From NCBI RefSeq assembly GCF_032598785.1, contig NZ_CP102984.1: DNA of 64,000 bases. One strand, given 5' to 3'. The DNA is from Terrisporobacter petrolearius (GTDB lineage: Bacteria > Bacillota > Clostridia > Peptostreptococcales > Peptostreptococcaceae). Made by a program: the position numbers and the translations under genes. Positions within the stretch are counted from its first letter, which is position 1. The number at the start of each line of letters is the position of its first letter. The notes under the pieces are model-generated. The model searched no databases and had not been told where the DNA came from. It was given only the letters and a program-made list of their open reading frames with translations. Positions 34,558 through 44,233 of the stretch are shown here, piece by piece.

Positions 34558-35062
34558 TCAGTTAATTTTTTTATATTGTTCATCACTTAAGTCAGCATAA
34601 TAGAATAATTTATAGAACTCTTTTGTTTTTTCTTTTAAATCGTAATTAAATTCTTCTGGATAAAGAGTTTCAGATAACAAGATCATTCCCAAATGGTACA
34701 CCAATAAATTAAGTTAATATTCCTATAAGTATTTCACTAATCCATAAATTTTTAGACACATTATCTACCAAAAATAAAAATGATGCTACAAATAAACAAA
34801 ATTATTTCCAACTAATTTTTTAGATAAATGTGGTATCACAAGATCAATCCAACCGATCATTCCACTTACTGCTACACTGGCAGAAGTTAAAAGCGTTGCA
34901 CATATAATAGTTATAAATCGTATGAGCTTGGTGTTTATACCCATTGTTCTAGCTTCGTCTTCTCCAACTGTTAATATGTTTACTTGCCAACTAATACAAA
35001 GTAGGAGGTATTGGTATTAAAGAAAATATAATTACCTTGCTACGTTTAATACTTTTATTCAC
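34558..35062 (-). pseudogene. Decayed siderophore ABC transporter (FecCD permease fused to a binding-protein tail)
   Basis: On the minus strand a GTG at 35062 behind GGGGG opens VNKSIKRSKVIIFSLIPI, a permease N-terminus that stops after about 23 codons. Next comes NILTVGEDEARTMGINTK, SASVAVSGMIGWIDLVIPHL and KKLVGNN, the core of a FecCD-type iron-siderophore permease. The sequence then breaks and runs into LGMILLSETLYPEEF...TKEFYKLFYYADLSDEQYKKIN, the C-terminus of a siderophore-binding protein. Internal deletions and stops make it non-functional. The original operon must have held at least these two genes. Confidence 0.85.
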
Positions 35063-35468
35063 TTATTTTGGCCCCCTTTACTTATTACTATTTTCATAAC
35101 AGTATATATTTTATTTATCACCCCCATTTGTATAACTTCTTAATATTTTTCAAGTAATACCTCTTAAATTTTTCATATATTTTTTATCCTTTTAACGTAA
35201 GCATGTTACTGTTCATCGCCTTTCGTAATGTTTATTGTAACTAATTTCTGTAAAACTTTTATTCAACAGAATGAGAACTTCAAGTTATTTATAAAAAAAA
35301 TAGCCTAGGTCTGTTTTTCAGACCTAGGCTATTTTTACATTACTTTATTCTCTTGACTCTTTTAAAACTTCTTGAAGTGAAATTTATCTTTAAAATATAC
35401 GTAAAAAGATCTTTATAATTCTGTGAACAGTTTTGAGATGACTCTTAAAGAATCACCTTTATTAATTA
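35063..35468. other. Region between the decayed transporter and the cupin gene
   Basis: It carries the strong terminator at 35296-35336. Between 35340 and 35460 the minus strand gives short protein-like pieces (KGDSLRVISKLFTEL and, in another frame, LKISLQEVLKESRE) that may be frameshifted remains of a gene; I cannot name it. Confidence 0.4.
35296..35336 (-). terminator. Strong terminator
   Basis: Perfect 18-bp stem (35296-35313 with 35319-35336), loop TTTTT, A/T flanks on both sides, so it can work in either direction. It lies 130 bases downstream of the cupin gene on the minus strand. Confidence 0.9.
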
Positions 35469-35966
35469 CTATCTTGTTAATTTAATAATAGCATCTTTAT
35501 GTTGAGGGTATTTATTTAAAAGATATTCTCTTTCAAATAACTCAAAGTCTTCAAATTGAAATCCAGGGGAAACCATACATCCAACAAGAGCATATCCTGG
35601 ATTATTCATGGCAGAACCAAATATATAGTTTTTACGAACTAAAACTTGAGGCTTTTCTCCATTTTCAATATCTAGTCCAAGCTTTTCTTCTGTAAGTTCA
35701 CCTTCAGGAGAAATCATATATATTGTTAATGGAGAACCTGCTTGGTAATACCACATTTCATCAGATTTAAGTCTATGAAAATTTGAAACTTCTCCATCTC
35801 TTAATAAAAAGTAAATACTCGACCATAATTTTCTAACGCCTTTAAAGTTCACATCTAAGTCATTATCTGTAATAGTTTGTTCAGAAACAAATGTTTCTTT
35901 GTAAAATCCACCTTCTGGGTGAGAATTCATATTTAATTTTTCAATAAAATAATCTGCTGTATACAT
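35469..35966 (-). CDS. Cupin_5 (DUF985) family protein
   Basis: The 165-residue protein contains SHPEGGFYKETF, SSIYFLLRDGEVSNFHRLKSDEMWYYQAG and ALVGCMVSPGFQFEDFELF (given piecewise), the DUF985/Cupin_5 blocks. The fold is a single cupin barrel, sometimes proposed as a sugar epimerase-like or metal-binding protein. AAAGGAG precedes the ATG. No functional partner is adjacent. Confidence 0.88.
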   Translation of the reverse strand: MYTADYFIEKLNMNSHPEGGFYKETFVSEQTITDNDLDVNFKGVRKLWSSIYFLLRDGEVSNFHRLKSDEMWYYQAGSPLTIYMISPEGELTEEKLGLDIENGEKPQVLVRKNYIFGSAMNNPGYALVGCMVSPGFQFEDFELFEREYLLNKYPQHKDAIIKLTR

Positions 35967-36483
35967 TTTTCAAACTCCTTTTAATCTTCTCTTTTGTATT
36001 AATGTGTAAATTCAATTATAAATTTTTATGATTATATATAAAATTGGTGTATGTATAATTTCTATTATAATACTAGGGATAACTTTGATTAATTATACCA
36101 ATTATTGGCTGTATATTCTAATTATATTTTCATATGTTAAATCTTTACTAACAATATTATGCACTACTTGACTACGTTTGTATATATATTATAAGCATAA
36201 ATTTGTAATCATAATCTTTTTGAGAATTTAAATCATGTATGTAACTGAGTAAATACATTGAATACCTACGATGTACAAATCTATAAATGTTCTTACCTTT
36301 TGATTAAATACAATTTGAACATACTTATATCTTGAGCAACTTAATATCACTACAAATATCCAGACTATTTTATTTCTGTTAGTGTATAGTTAAGTGATTA
36401 TTAATTCTCTAAATTTTGGTACAAATACTAACCCCAATTAATACTATAATGTATAGTCTTTAAACTTCATGGGGGTGACTTAA
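35967..36483. other. Divergent promoter region of the cupin and ABC genes
   Basis: AT-rich, no gene seen and no known riboswitch consensus recognised. A possible promoter is TTGACT (36168-36173) with TATAAG 16 bases on, well upstream of the ABC genes. Confidence 0.4.
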
Positions 36484-37233
36484 ATGGAGGAGATTATCAA
36501 AGTTACTGACCTCTGTAAAAATTTTTATTCAAAAGAAGGAGAACTTCAAGTTCTTCAAAATATTAACTTCTCTCTTCAACAAGGAGAAATTTTGTCACTA
36601 CTAGGGCCATCTGGCTCTGGAAAATCAACAATACTAAATATTCTTACGAAACTTTTACAACCAACAAGTGGTGATGTTGTTATTAATGGAACCATTGGTT
36701 ATATGTTCCAAAGAGATCATCTCTTAGAATGGCGTAGCATCATGGATAACATTACCATAGGTCTTGAAGTACAAAAAAACAAAGACCCTAAAGCAATCGA
36801 AAGAGTTGAAAAATTATTAAAAACTTATGATTTGTGGGATTTTAGAAATATGTATCCTAAAGAATTATCAGGAGGTATGAGACAAAGAGTGGCACTTATT
36901 CGTACATTGTCAGTTGACCCTGATGTTCTTTTACTTGATGAAGCATTTTCCGCACTAGATTATCAAACAAGATTGCTTGTAAGTGATGATGTTTATAGAA
37001 TAATAAAAAATGAAAACAAATCTGCTATTTTAGTAACTCATGATATAAGTGAAGCTATAGCTATGGGAGATAAGGTAGCAGTACTATCAAAGCGTCCTTC
37101 TACTATTAAAAGTGAATGTGACATAGACTTAGGACTTGGAGAATCTAGAACACCATTTGAGTGTCGTAAAGTTCCTAAATTTCAAACTTACTTTGACTTA
37201 TTATGGAAGGAGCTAGATAATAATGAGATTTAA
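36484..37233 (+). CDS. ABC transporter ATP-binding protein (SsuB/TauB/ThiZ type)
   Basis: The 249-residue ATPase has Walker A GPSGSGKST, a Q-loop in MFQRDHL, signature LSGGMRQR, Walker B VLLLDEAFSALD and the H-loop LVTHDISEA. The sequence groups with nitrate/sulfonate/taurine or thiamine-precursor ABC importers. It overlaps the permease gene by 11 bases. No binding-protein gene follows directly; the best candidate is at 45312-46346. Substrate unknown. Confidence 0.92.
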   Translation: MEEIIKVTDLCKNFYSKEGELQVLQNINFSLQQGEILSLLGPSGSGKSTILNILTKLLQPTSGDVVINGTIGYMFQRDHLLEWRSIMDNITIGLEVQKNKDPKAIERVEKLLKTYDLWDFRNMYPKELSGGMRQRVALIRTLSVDPDVLLLDEAFSALDYQTRLLVSDDVYRIIKNENKSAILVTHDISEAIAMGDKVAVLSKRPSTIKSECDIDLGLGESRTPFECRKVPKFQTYFDLLWKELDNNEI

Positions 37234-38041
37234 AGATAAATCAGTCGAATACGAAAAATATTTAAAAGATGTTAAAATCAGAAAAATTAAAATATTAGTA
37301 ATACAAATTGTTTTACTAATAGGTTTCTTTATTATTTGGGAAGTATTAGCTAACAATAATATTATTAGTACTTTTTTATTTAGTAAACCTTCTGATATTT
37401 ATAATCTATTTATATCTTATGTTTCGAACGGATTATTAATTAAACATATAGGTATATCAGTTTATGAAACAGTTCTCGGTTTAGTTATTGGTAGTACTTT
37501 AGGTATAATTATAGCCATTATGCTATGGTGGTCAGATACTCTAGCTAAAATATTAGACCCATTCTTAGTAGTTCTTAATGCATTACCTAAAACAGCCCTT
37601 GCTCCTATTATAATTGTATGGGTAGGCGCAGGAGTTGGGGGTATCGTAGTTACAGCTGTTGCTATTTCCATTGTTATTACTATATTATCTGCATATAATT
37701 ATTTTAAAAATATGGACGAAGAAAAAATTAAAATGTTAAAAAGTTTTGGGGCTACAAAGAGTCAAATTCTTTTTAAGCTTATTTTACCTGGTAATATAGG
37801 AAATTTAATAAATCTAACTAAAATAAATATTGGTATGGCTTGGGTAGGTGTTATAGTCGGCGAATTTTTAGTATCAAGATATGGTATAGGTTATTTAATT
37901 GTCTATGGAAGCCAAGTATTTAAGTTAGATGTAGTAATGATGGGTGTATTTGTACTTGCAGTTTGTGCTTGGGGTATGTATGAAATTGTTAATCTAATAG
38001 AAAAGTTTTATTATTATAGACAAAGAAAAATTAAAGGATAG
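37223..38041 (+). CDS. ABC transporter permease (SsuC/ThiX type)
   Basis: 272 residues with about six membrane helices. The cytoplasmic coupling motif is seen in MLKSFGATKSQILFKLILPGNI (the EAA-loop pattern), and NALPKTALAPIIIVWVGAG and GMAWVGVIVGEFLVSRYGIGYLI are hallmarks of nitrate/sulfonate/thiamine-precursor importers (fragments shown). It pairs with the overlapping ATPase and is closed by a terminator. Confidence 0.92.
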   Translation: MRFKDKSVEYEKYLKDVKIRKIKILVIQIVLLIGFFIIWEVLANNNIISTFLFSKPSDIYNLFISYVSNGLLIKHIGISVYETVLGLVIGSTLGIIIAIMLWWSDTLAKILDPFLVVLNALPKTALAPIIIVWVGAGVGGIVVTAVAISIVITILSAYNYFKNMDEEKIKMLKSFGATKSQILFKLILPGNIGNLINLTKINIGMAWVGVIVGEFLVSRYGIGYLIVYGSQVFKLDVVMMGVFVLAVCAWGMYEIVNLIEKFYYYRQRKIKG

Positions 38042-38076
38042 AAAAAGTATTGCTTTTTAAGCAATACTTTTTCTTT
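38041..38076. terminator. Bidirectional terminator between two ABC operons
   Basis: Perfect 15-bp stem GAAAAAGTATTGCTT / AAGCAATACTTTTTC with TTT loop between convergent transcription units. Confidence 0.9.
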
Positions 38077-38078
38077 AT

Positions 38079-39038
38079 CTATCTACTTCCCTTATCATAA
38101 GGCTTTGCCACTGCCCTTGGTGCTTGTGATGATTTTGACGTGAAAGCTAGTACTATTAAAGTTGCCATAAAAGGAATCATTTTATATACATCACTAGGTA
38201 TATTTAAACTTGATAGTAAAGGTATAACTGAATATGCTGATGCGATAGTCTTCATTAAACCAAAGAAAAATGCTGCAAATAATACTCTTAAAGGTTTCCA
38301 TTGACCAAAAATCATAACAGCCAAAGCTAAGAAGCCATATCCAGAAACTGTAGCATTAAAATTCGTAGAAGTTGGTATTACAAATACTAAACCTCCAAGT
38401 CCTGCAAGGGCACCAGAGATTACTACTCCTGCATAACGCATTTTATAAACATTAATCCCTACTGAATCAGCTGCTTGAGGATGCTCTCCACAAGCTCTAA
38501 GTCTAAGTCCAAATTTCGTTTTATATAATACTATAATCGCTATTACTAAAATTGATAAACCGATATATGTAGTTATATAGCAATTCTTAAAGAACAAATC
38601 TCCTAGTATTGGTATATCTCCTAATATAGGAACTGAAGGAATTCTAAAAGTATTATCAAATGTAATTTGTTGTACTCCATTTGTTTGAATCATTCTAGCT
38701 GCATAAATAGCAAAAGCTGGAGCAAACATATTTAAAGCCGTTCCACCTATAATTTGGTCTGCTTTCATATTTATTGCTGAGTAAGCAAGTAACAGTGAAA
38801 ATATCATACCTGTTATTATTGCAATAAGTATTGCCATTATTAATAGTAATTGACCACTCATTTTATCTTGCATTTTATTTATAAATAAAATACTTGTGAA
38901 AGCACCCATAATCATAATTCCATCTAAGGCTATATTTGTAACTCCACCTCGTTCAGTAAATACTCCTCCAAGTGCAACTATTAATAAAGGTATGGAAAAG
39001 AACATTGTTTGTTGTACTATTAAAAATAGTATATCCAT
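38079..39038 (-). CDS. nupQ: Nucleoside-type ABC transporter permease (second permease)
   Basis: 319-residue membrane protein of the BPD_transp_2 family with about nine helices. It shows GGVFTERGGVTNIALDGIM at the start and LRACGEHPQAADSVGINVYK, the conserved cytoplasmic loop of guanosine/simple-sugar permeases (BmpD/NupQ/YufQ). Its start overlaps the end of the other permease. It is the last gene of the bmpA-ATPase-permease-permease operon; nucleosides are the likely cargo. Confidence 0.88.
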   Translation of the reverse strand: MDILFLIVQQTMFFSIPLLIVALGGVFTERGGVTNIALDGIMIMGAFTSILFINKMQDKMSGQLLLIMAILIAIITGMIFSLLLAYSAINMKADQIIGGTALNMFAPAFAIYAARMIQTNGVQQITFDNTFRIPSVPILGDIPILGDLFFKNCYITTYIGLSILVIAIIVLYKTKFGLRLRACGEHPQAADSVGINVYKMRYAGVVISGALAGLGGLVFVIPTSTNFNATVSGYGFLALAVMIFGQWKPLRVLFAAFFFGLMKTIASAYSVIPLLSSLNIPSDVYKMIPFMATLIVLAFTSKSSQAPRAVAKPYDKGSR

Positions 39039-40186
39039 TACTCTTCACTCCCTTCAGCAGCTTCTATAATTTCTTTTTTTAAATCTTTCTTTTTCAATAT
39101 TTTAGGTAATATGGATTTGAAAAATAATGCAAAAGCACTAAAGTAAATAATACAAGCTATAATTATATCAATTACTTCCGGCATAAAGTTAAGTGTTTGC
39201 AGGTAGTTTCCACCTAAAGTTAAGTAAGAAATAAATATTGCAGAAAATATTATACCTATAGGATTTGATAAAGCAAGTAAGGCAACTGGTATTCCATTAA
39301 ATCCTTCTATAGCTAAAACATCTACAACTTTAATATGTCTGCCGTTTGCTCCTGATAAATAAAGCAATCCTCCGCCAAGTCCTGATAAAGCTCCTGATAT
39401 TACCATAGATAAAATAATGTTTCTCTTTTCATTTATTCCCGCATATTTACTTGCACTTGAATTAAATCCACAAGCCTTTAACTCATATCCAAATATAGTC
39501 TTATTTAAGATAACATAAATTAAAATAGCCACAATAATAGCAATTAGGATTCCTCCATTTACTGTAGAAATATCTTTGTAGGTGCCTGTAACGTTGACAA
39601 ATACATTGTCTAACCCCCATTTGGGTAAATCCGCACTTTCTAAACAATTTTGAGACATGGACTTGTTAGAATCATATATATAAAGTTTAACTAACATATT
39701 ACATAAATACATCCCAATATAATTCATCATAATAGTTGAAATGACTTCATGCACATTATAATAAGCTTTTAATATACCAGGAATCAATGCCCAAAGTCCT
39801 CCTACAACTGCTGCAGCCAGCAGTGCTACTATCCAATGAAAAGGTACTGGTAAAAAAGTACACTTAACACCTACAAGCACTGCTGCAAACGCGCCCATTA
39901 TAAATTGCCCTGGGGCACCTATGTTAAATAGTCCTGTTTTAAATGCAAATCCTACTGAAAGACCAGTTAGTATTAATGGTGTGGCAAAATAAAGAACTTG
40001 TCCAACACCTTTTGCTCCTGTACTAAATCCACCTTCCAAAATTATGCCAAATCCTCTTACAGCTTGTGATGGATTACTTATTAATAAAACAATAAATCCA
40101 AAAGCAAGTCCTATTAATATGGCAAATATAGAAGACATTGCACTATTGAACCCATCACTTCGTATTAGTTTATTTAACTTATTCAT
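39038..40186 (-). CDS. nupP: Nucleoside-type ABC transporter permease (first permease)
   Basis: 382-residue BPD_transp_2 permease. FKTGLFNIGAPGQFIMGAF and LKACGFNSSASKYAGINEKR are diagnostic for the YufP/NupP group. It overlaps the ATPase gene by 8 bases and the following permease by one base, showing tight translational coupling. A charged C-terminal tail (KKKDLKKEIIEAAEGSEE) is cytoplasmic. Confidence 0.88.
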   Translation of the reverse strand: MNKLNKLIRSDGFNSAMSSIFAILIGLAFGFIVLLISNPSQAVRGFGIILEGGFSTGAKGVGQVLYFATPLILTGLSVGFAFKTGLFNIGAPGQFIMGAFAAVLVGVKCTFLPVPFHWIVALLAAAVVGGLWALIPGILKAYYNVHEVISTIMMNYIGMYLCNMLVKLYIYDSNKSMSQNCLESADLPKWGLDNVFVNVTGTYKDISTVNGGILIAIIVAILIYVILNKTIFGYELKACGFNSSASKYAGINEKRNIILSMVISGALSGLGGGLLYLSGANGRHIKVVDVLAIEGFNGIPVALLALSNPIGIIFSAIFISYLTLGGNYLQTLNFMPEVIDIIIACIIYFSAFALFFKSILPKILKKKDLKKEIIEAAEGSEE

Positions 40187-41723
40187 GGGCGCTCACCTCA
40201 CTTGTAATTTGTGTTTTAGATCCAGCCATATATAAACCTAATTCTTGAACTGTTACTTCTTCAGGTTTTAAGTCTGCAACAATTTTACCTTCATAAATTA
40301 CTAGTATTCTATCACTTAAATTCATAACTTCATCAAGTTCAAGAGATACAAGTAAAATCGCTTTTCCTTTGTCTCTTTCTTCGATTAGCTGATTATGTAT
40401 ATACTCTATTGCTCCAACGTCCAGCCCTCTAGTAGGCTGTACTGCAATTAATATTTCTGGATCTAAATCAACTTCTCTAGCTATAATTGCCTTTTGTTGG
40501 TTACCTCCAGACATGCTTCTCGTAGTAGTTTTGTTACCTTTACCACTTCTTATATCATATTGATTTATTAATTTATTTGTATATTCATCAACACTTCTAA
40601 AATTTATAAATCCTTTATTTTGATAGTCTTTCGTAAAATATCTTTTTAACATAAGATTTTCACCTAAGGAATACTCTAAAACTAGCCCATCTTTATGTCT
40701 ATCTTCCGGTATATGTGCCATTCCTTTAATATTTCTTTTTCTAACACTTTCATTAGTGATATCACTTCCATTTAAATAAACGCATCCACTACTTATGGGA
40801 CCAAGTCCTGTTAAAGCATATACTAATTCAGATTGACCATTTCCATCAATTCCTGCAATGCAAACTATCTCTCCTTTTTTAACATTAAAGGACACATTGT
40901 CAACCAACATCTTACTATTACCTTTTGAATTAACTGATAAGTTTTTTACTTCCAACGCAGTTTCACCAATTTGTGGCATACTTTTTTCTATTTCTAAATT
41001 TACCTTACGCCCTACCATCATTTCAGAAAGCTCTTCTTTTGTAACTTCACTAACTTTAACTGTATCGATATACTTTCCTTTTCTAAGAACTGTACATCTA
41101 TCTGATACTGCTTTTATTTCATTTAATTTATGAGTAATAAATAAAATGGATTTTCCTTCCTTAGCCAAGCTTTTCATTATTTTCATTAATTCTTCTATCT
41201 CTTGAGGAGTAAGCACTGCCGTTGGTTCATCAAATATCAAAATTTCATTATCTCTATATAACATTTTTAATATTTCTACACGTTGTTGCATTCCTACTGT
41301 TATGTCCTCTATAATGGCATCTGGCTCAACCATCAGCCCATATTTTTGTGATAAGTCTATAACCCTTTTTCTAGCATCCTCCATTTTTAACATCCCATGA
41401 CTAGTAGTTTCTACCCCTAGAATTATATTTTGTAATACAGTAAAATTATGAACTAACTTAAAGTGTTGGTGAACCATTCCAATGCCTAGTTCATTTGCAT
41501 CGTTTGGATCCTTAATATTTACAACCTCTCCATTTTTTTTTATTACACCTTTTTCTGGTTGGTATAAACCGAACAGTACACTCATTAGCGTAGATTTTCC
41601 TGCTCCATTTTCACCCAATAAAGCATGTATTTCTCCTTTTTTTAGTTGTAAAGTAATATTGTCATTAGCTATTATTCCAGGAAATTCTTTAGTTATATTT
41701 AGCATTTCTATTATATGTTCCAT
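40179..41723 (-). CDS. nupO: Nucleoside-type ABC transporter ATP-binding protein (two ATPase domains)
   Basis: The protein of about 514 residues carries two fused nucleotide-binding domains, as in YufO/NupO and sugar ABC ATPases. The first has GENGAGKSTL and LIFDEPTAVLTP; the second has GIDGNGQSELV as a degenerate Walker A and MSGGNQQKAIIAREV with VQPTRGLDVGA. I start at ATG 41723, preceded by AAGGAG; the open frame extends 14 codons further without a ribosome binding site. A hairpin separates it from the binding-protein gene. Confidence 0.92.
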   Translation of the reverse strand: MEHIIEMLNITKEFPGIIANDNITLQLKKGEIHALLGENGAGKSTLMSVLFGLYQPEKGVIKKNGEVVNIKDPNDANELGIGMVHQHFKLVHNFTVLQNIILGVETTSHGMLKMEDARKRVIDLSQKYGLMVEPDAIIEDITVGMQQRVEILKMLYRDNEILIFDEPTAVLTPQEIEELMKIMKSLAKEGKSILFITHKLNEIKAVSDRCTVLRKGKYIDTVKVSEVTKEELSEMMVGRKVNLEIEKSMPQIGETALEVKNLSVNSKGNSKMLVDNVSFNVKKGEIVCIAGIDGNGQSELVYALTGLGPISSGCVYLNGSDITNESVRKRNIKGMAHIPEDRHKDGLVLEYSLGENLMLKRYFTKDYQNKGFINFRSVDEYTNKLINQYDIRSGKGNKTTTRSMSGGNQQKAIIAREVDLDPEILIAVQPTRGLDVGAIEYIHNQLIEERDKGKAILLVSLELDEVMNLSDRILVIYEGKIVADLKPEEVTVQELGLYMAGSKTQITSEVSAHE

Positions 41724-41804
41724 AGATATCTCCTTACTAATTATTTGTTTATTATAATTATACAAGAAAAAAAGTTTATTTACAATTTATGGAAATTATT
41801 CATT

Positions 41805-41836
41805 AAAAAATCAGTTCCTAAGAACTGATTTTTTAC
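41805..41836 (-). terminator. Hairpin between bmpA and the ATPase gene
   Basis: Perfect 13-bp stem AAAAAATCAGTTC / GAACTGATTTTTT, loop CTAA. Inside the operon it probably ends part of the transcripts, giving more binding protein than transporter. Confidence 0.85.
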
Positions 41837-41853
41837 TTATTTATAAAATAAAT

Positions 41854-42933
41854 TTATTTTACAACTTTTACAGATACAACACCAACATTTAAATCTGTTG
41901 CTTTTTGAATATCGTCTTTTTGAAGTTTTATTTTGCCATCTGCTAAATTTTTGTAAACTTTATCATAATCTGCTTTAGTGAATTTTTCAAACTTAGAAGT
42001 TTCCATAGGAAGCATAACGCCATCCTTGTCTGCACCAAGAACTAAAGATTGCCCTCCTGGGAACTTGTTATTATAATATGCATCTAATGTTTGTTCAACA
42101 GCTGATGATAAACCTTTCATTGCAGAAGTTATTACTGTATCAGACTCACTACTTTGGTCAACGTCAACACCTATAACTTTCTTGCCTTCTATTGATTCAG
42201 CTGCTGACATTACAGAGTTTCCTACAGCACCACCAGCTGCAAATATTACTTCAGTTCCATCAGTATACCAAGATGAAGCTAATGTTTGTACTTCTGGTGT
42301 AGCATCAAATCCACCAGTATAATGGTATTTAATATCTACTTTATCTAATTTTAACTCTTTTGCAGCAGCGTCAGCACCTTGTACAAAACCGTATCCAAAA
42401 CGAGTTACAGCAGGTACTGCCATTCCACCCATAAATCCAAGTTTTGTATAACCTTCTTTAACAGCTGCATAACCTGCCAAATAACCAGATTGCTCTTCTG
42501 CAAATACTATACCTACAGTATTATTATTTGTTTTGTAATCTTTCATATCTTTATCATGTGGATTACCATCTATTAGTATAAAGTGTACATCTGGGTATTT
42601 GTCTTGAGCTATGTATATAGGCTCTTCAAATAAAAATCCTGGAGTAACTACTACTTTTGCACCGCCCTTAACAGCTAACTCTATAGCTGCTAAATATGCA
42701 TCTGTAGATTGTTCTGTTGGTTTATAATACTCATGAGAAATATTATGTTCTTTAGCATAAGCTTCTATTCCCTCCCAAGTACCTTGGTTAAATGACTTGT
42801 CATCAATTGTTCCTATATCAGTTATCATTGCTATTTCTTTACCCTCACTACTAGTTTCATTTGATGATGAACTACACGCAACTAAACCAAGTCCTAGGAC
42901 ACAAGATAGTAAAATAGATAAGATCTTTTTCAT
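41854..42933 (-). CDS. bmpA: BMP-family nucleoside-binding lipoprotein
   Basis: 359 residues. The N-terminus has a lipoprotein signal with lipobox LVAC and a Ser-rich linker. The mature part EIAMITDIGTIDDKSFNQGTWEGI is the BMP/Med (PnrA/TmpC) signature, a family of purine nucleoside-binding proteins, and EEQSGYLAGYAAV and FAAGGAVGNSV are further family blocks. It is the first gene of the importer operon, and an operator-like palindrome lies just upstream. Confidence 0.93.
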   Translation of the reverse strand: MKKILSILLSCVLGLGLVACSSSSNETSSEGKEIAMITDIGTIDDKSFNQGTWEGIEAYAKEHNISHEYYKPTEQSTDAYLAAIELAVKGGAKVVVTPGFLFEEPIYIAQDKYPDVHFILIDGNPHDKDMKDYKTNNNTVGIVFAEEQSGYLAGYAAVKEGYTKLGFMGGMAVPAVTRFGYGFVQGADAAAKELKLDKVDIKYHYTGGFDATPEVQTLASSWYTDGTEVIFAAGGAVGNSVMSAAESIEGKKVIGVDVDQSSESDTVITSAMKGLSSAVEQTLDAYYNNKFPGGQSLVLGADKDGVMLPMETSKFEKFTKADYDKVYKNLADGKIKLQKDDIQKATDLNVGVVSVKVVK

Positions 42934-42959
42934 TCCTTAAATTACCCCCTCTTATTTTT

Positions 42960-42974
42960 TTGACTTATAGTCAA
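42960..42974. promoter_or_regulatory. Palindrome in the bmpA promoter
   Basis: TTGACT-TAT-AGTCAA, perfect 6-bp arms, just downstream (minus strand) of a TATAAT element and 27 bases before the bmpA start. Its position fits a repressor operator. Confidence 0.4.
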
Positions 42975-43171
42975 TATAATTATATTCCATTTTTTACCAT
43001 TTAGAAAGGGGTTACGAATATTTTATTAAATAACTTTAATTAATATAATTAAAATTTAAAAGGTATAAAAAAGTAATCTATTGGAAAAAAATTCAATTAT
43101 TTCTTGCCCTAATATACTTGTATTGGTATAATTCTTACTATAAATAAATATAATCAGATTGGGTGATGGAA

Positions 43172-44179
43172 ATGTCAAAATACAAAAAAATTATTATTTG
43201 TATAATATCCCTTATTGTCATAATACCAGTGTCAGTATATGGATATTTACAATACAAACTGAAAGATGTAACAGTATCATCAACTTACAAATCTAAAATT
43301 AAAGAAGTTGATGGTATAACTAATATTTTATTACTTGGAACAGATGGTAGAAAAGATGAAACTGCTTTTAGAACAGATTCTATGATTATTCTTACTCTTG
43401 ATAATAACAATAAAAATATTAAACTTACTTCTTTAGCAAGAGATACTTATGTCAATATACCAGGTAGAGATAAAGGTAAATTGAATGCTGCATATTTTTG
43501 GGGAAAAGAAAATCTTTTGTTTGAAACAATTGAAAATGAATTTGGTATAGGTCTAGATAAATATGTAATTGTGGACTTTACTTCTTTAATGGACATTATT
43601 TATGCTCTAGATGGAGTAGAATTAGATGTTAAAGAGTCAGAAATAAAGGAAATTAATAAATTTATTCCTGAGTGCTATAAGTTCTGTGAAAATCCTAATA
43701 AGGGAGAAATGAAACTAATAGAATCATCAGGTAAACAAACATTAAATGGTTATCAAGCTTTATCTTACAGCCGTATTAGAAAAGCCGATAGTGCTATACT
43801 TAGAGATGGTAGACAAAGAAAAGTTATTAATGCCATTATGAAAAAATACCAAGATGTATCTTTTACAAAATATCCACAACTAATAGATGCTCTAACACCA
43901 TATATTAAAACAAATTTAACATCTAACGACATTACTAGTCTTGCACTTACAGGACACAATATTTTAACTGGAAAATCACTTAAAGAAACTTTAAGAGAAG
44001 GGGAATTCCCTATTACAGATGAAATACATTCAAAAGGTGGAATATATGGCAAATCAGGTTGGGTATGGGTATATGATACTAATTCCACATGTGTATTAAG
44101 AGATTTTATATACAAAAACATAGACATGAAAGATAATGAATATTTACTTAACAATGATAACATCTCTTTAAATTATTAA
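43172..44179 (+). CDS. LytR-CpsA-Psr (LCP) family protein, first copy
   Basis: LCP enzymes attach wall teichoic acid or other polymers from polyprenyl carriers to peptidoglycan. The 335-residue protein has an N-terminal membrane helix, then NILLLGTDGRKDE, FRTDSMIILTLD, LTSLARDTYVNIPG and SYSRIRKADSAILRDGRQRKVI with the Arg and Asp residues that bind the pyrophosphate lipid. ATG 43172 sits 5 bases after GGTGAT; GTG 43163 is also in frame. A paralogue follows after 54 bases. Confidence 0.9.
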   Translation: MSKYKKIIICIISLIVIIPVSVYGYLQYKLKDVTVSSTYKSKIKEVDGITNILLLGTDGRKDETAFRTDSMIILTLDNNNKNIKLTSLARDTYVNIPGRDKGKLNAAYFWGKENLLFETIENEFGIGLDKYVIVDFTSLMDIIYALDGVELDVKESEIKEINKFIPECYKFCENPNKGEMKLIESSGKQTLNGYQALSYSRIRKADSAILRDGRQRKVINAIMKKYQDVSFTKYPQLIDALTPYIKTNLTSNDITSLALTGHNILTGKSLKETLREGEFPITDEIHSKGGIYGKSGWVWVYDTNSTCVLRDFIYKNIDMKDNEYLLNNDNISLNY

Positions 44180-44233
44180 AATTTTATATTCAAATTCTAT
44201 TTGAAACTTTGAATATTTAAAAGGAGTGTAAAT

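Noticed and set aside
35967..36483. Possible riboswitch before the SsuB/ThiZ-type ABC genes
   Set aside because: I could not find a TPP or other known riboswitch consensus in this leader.
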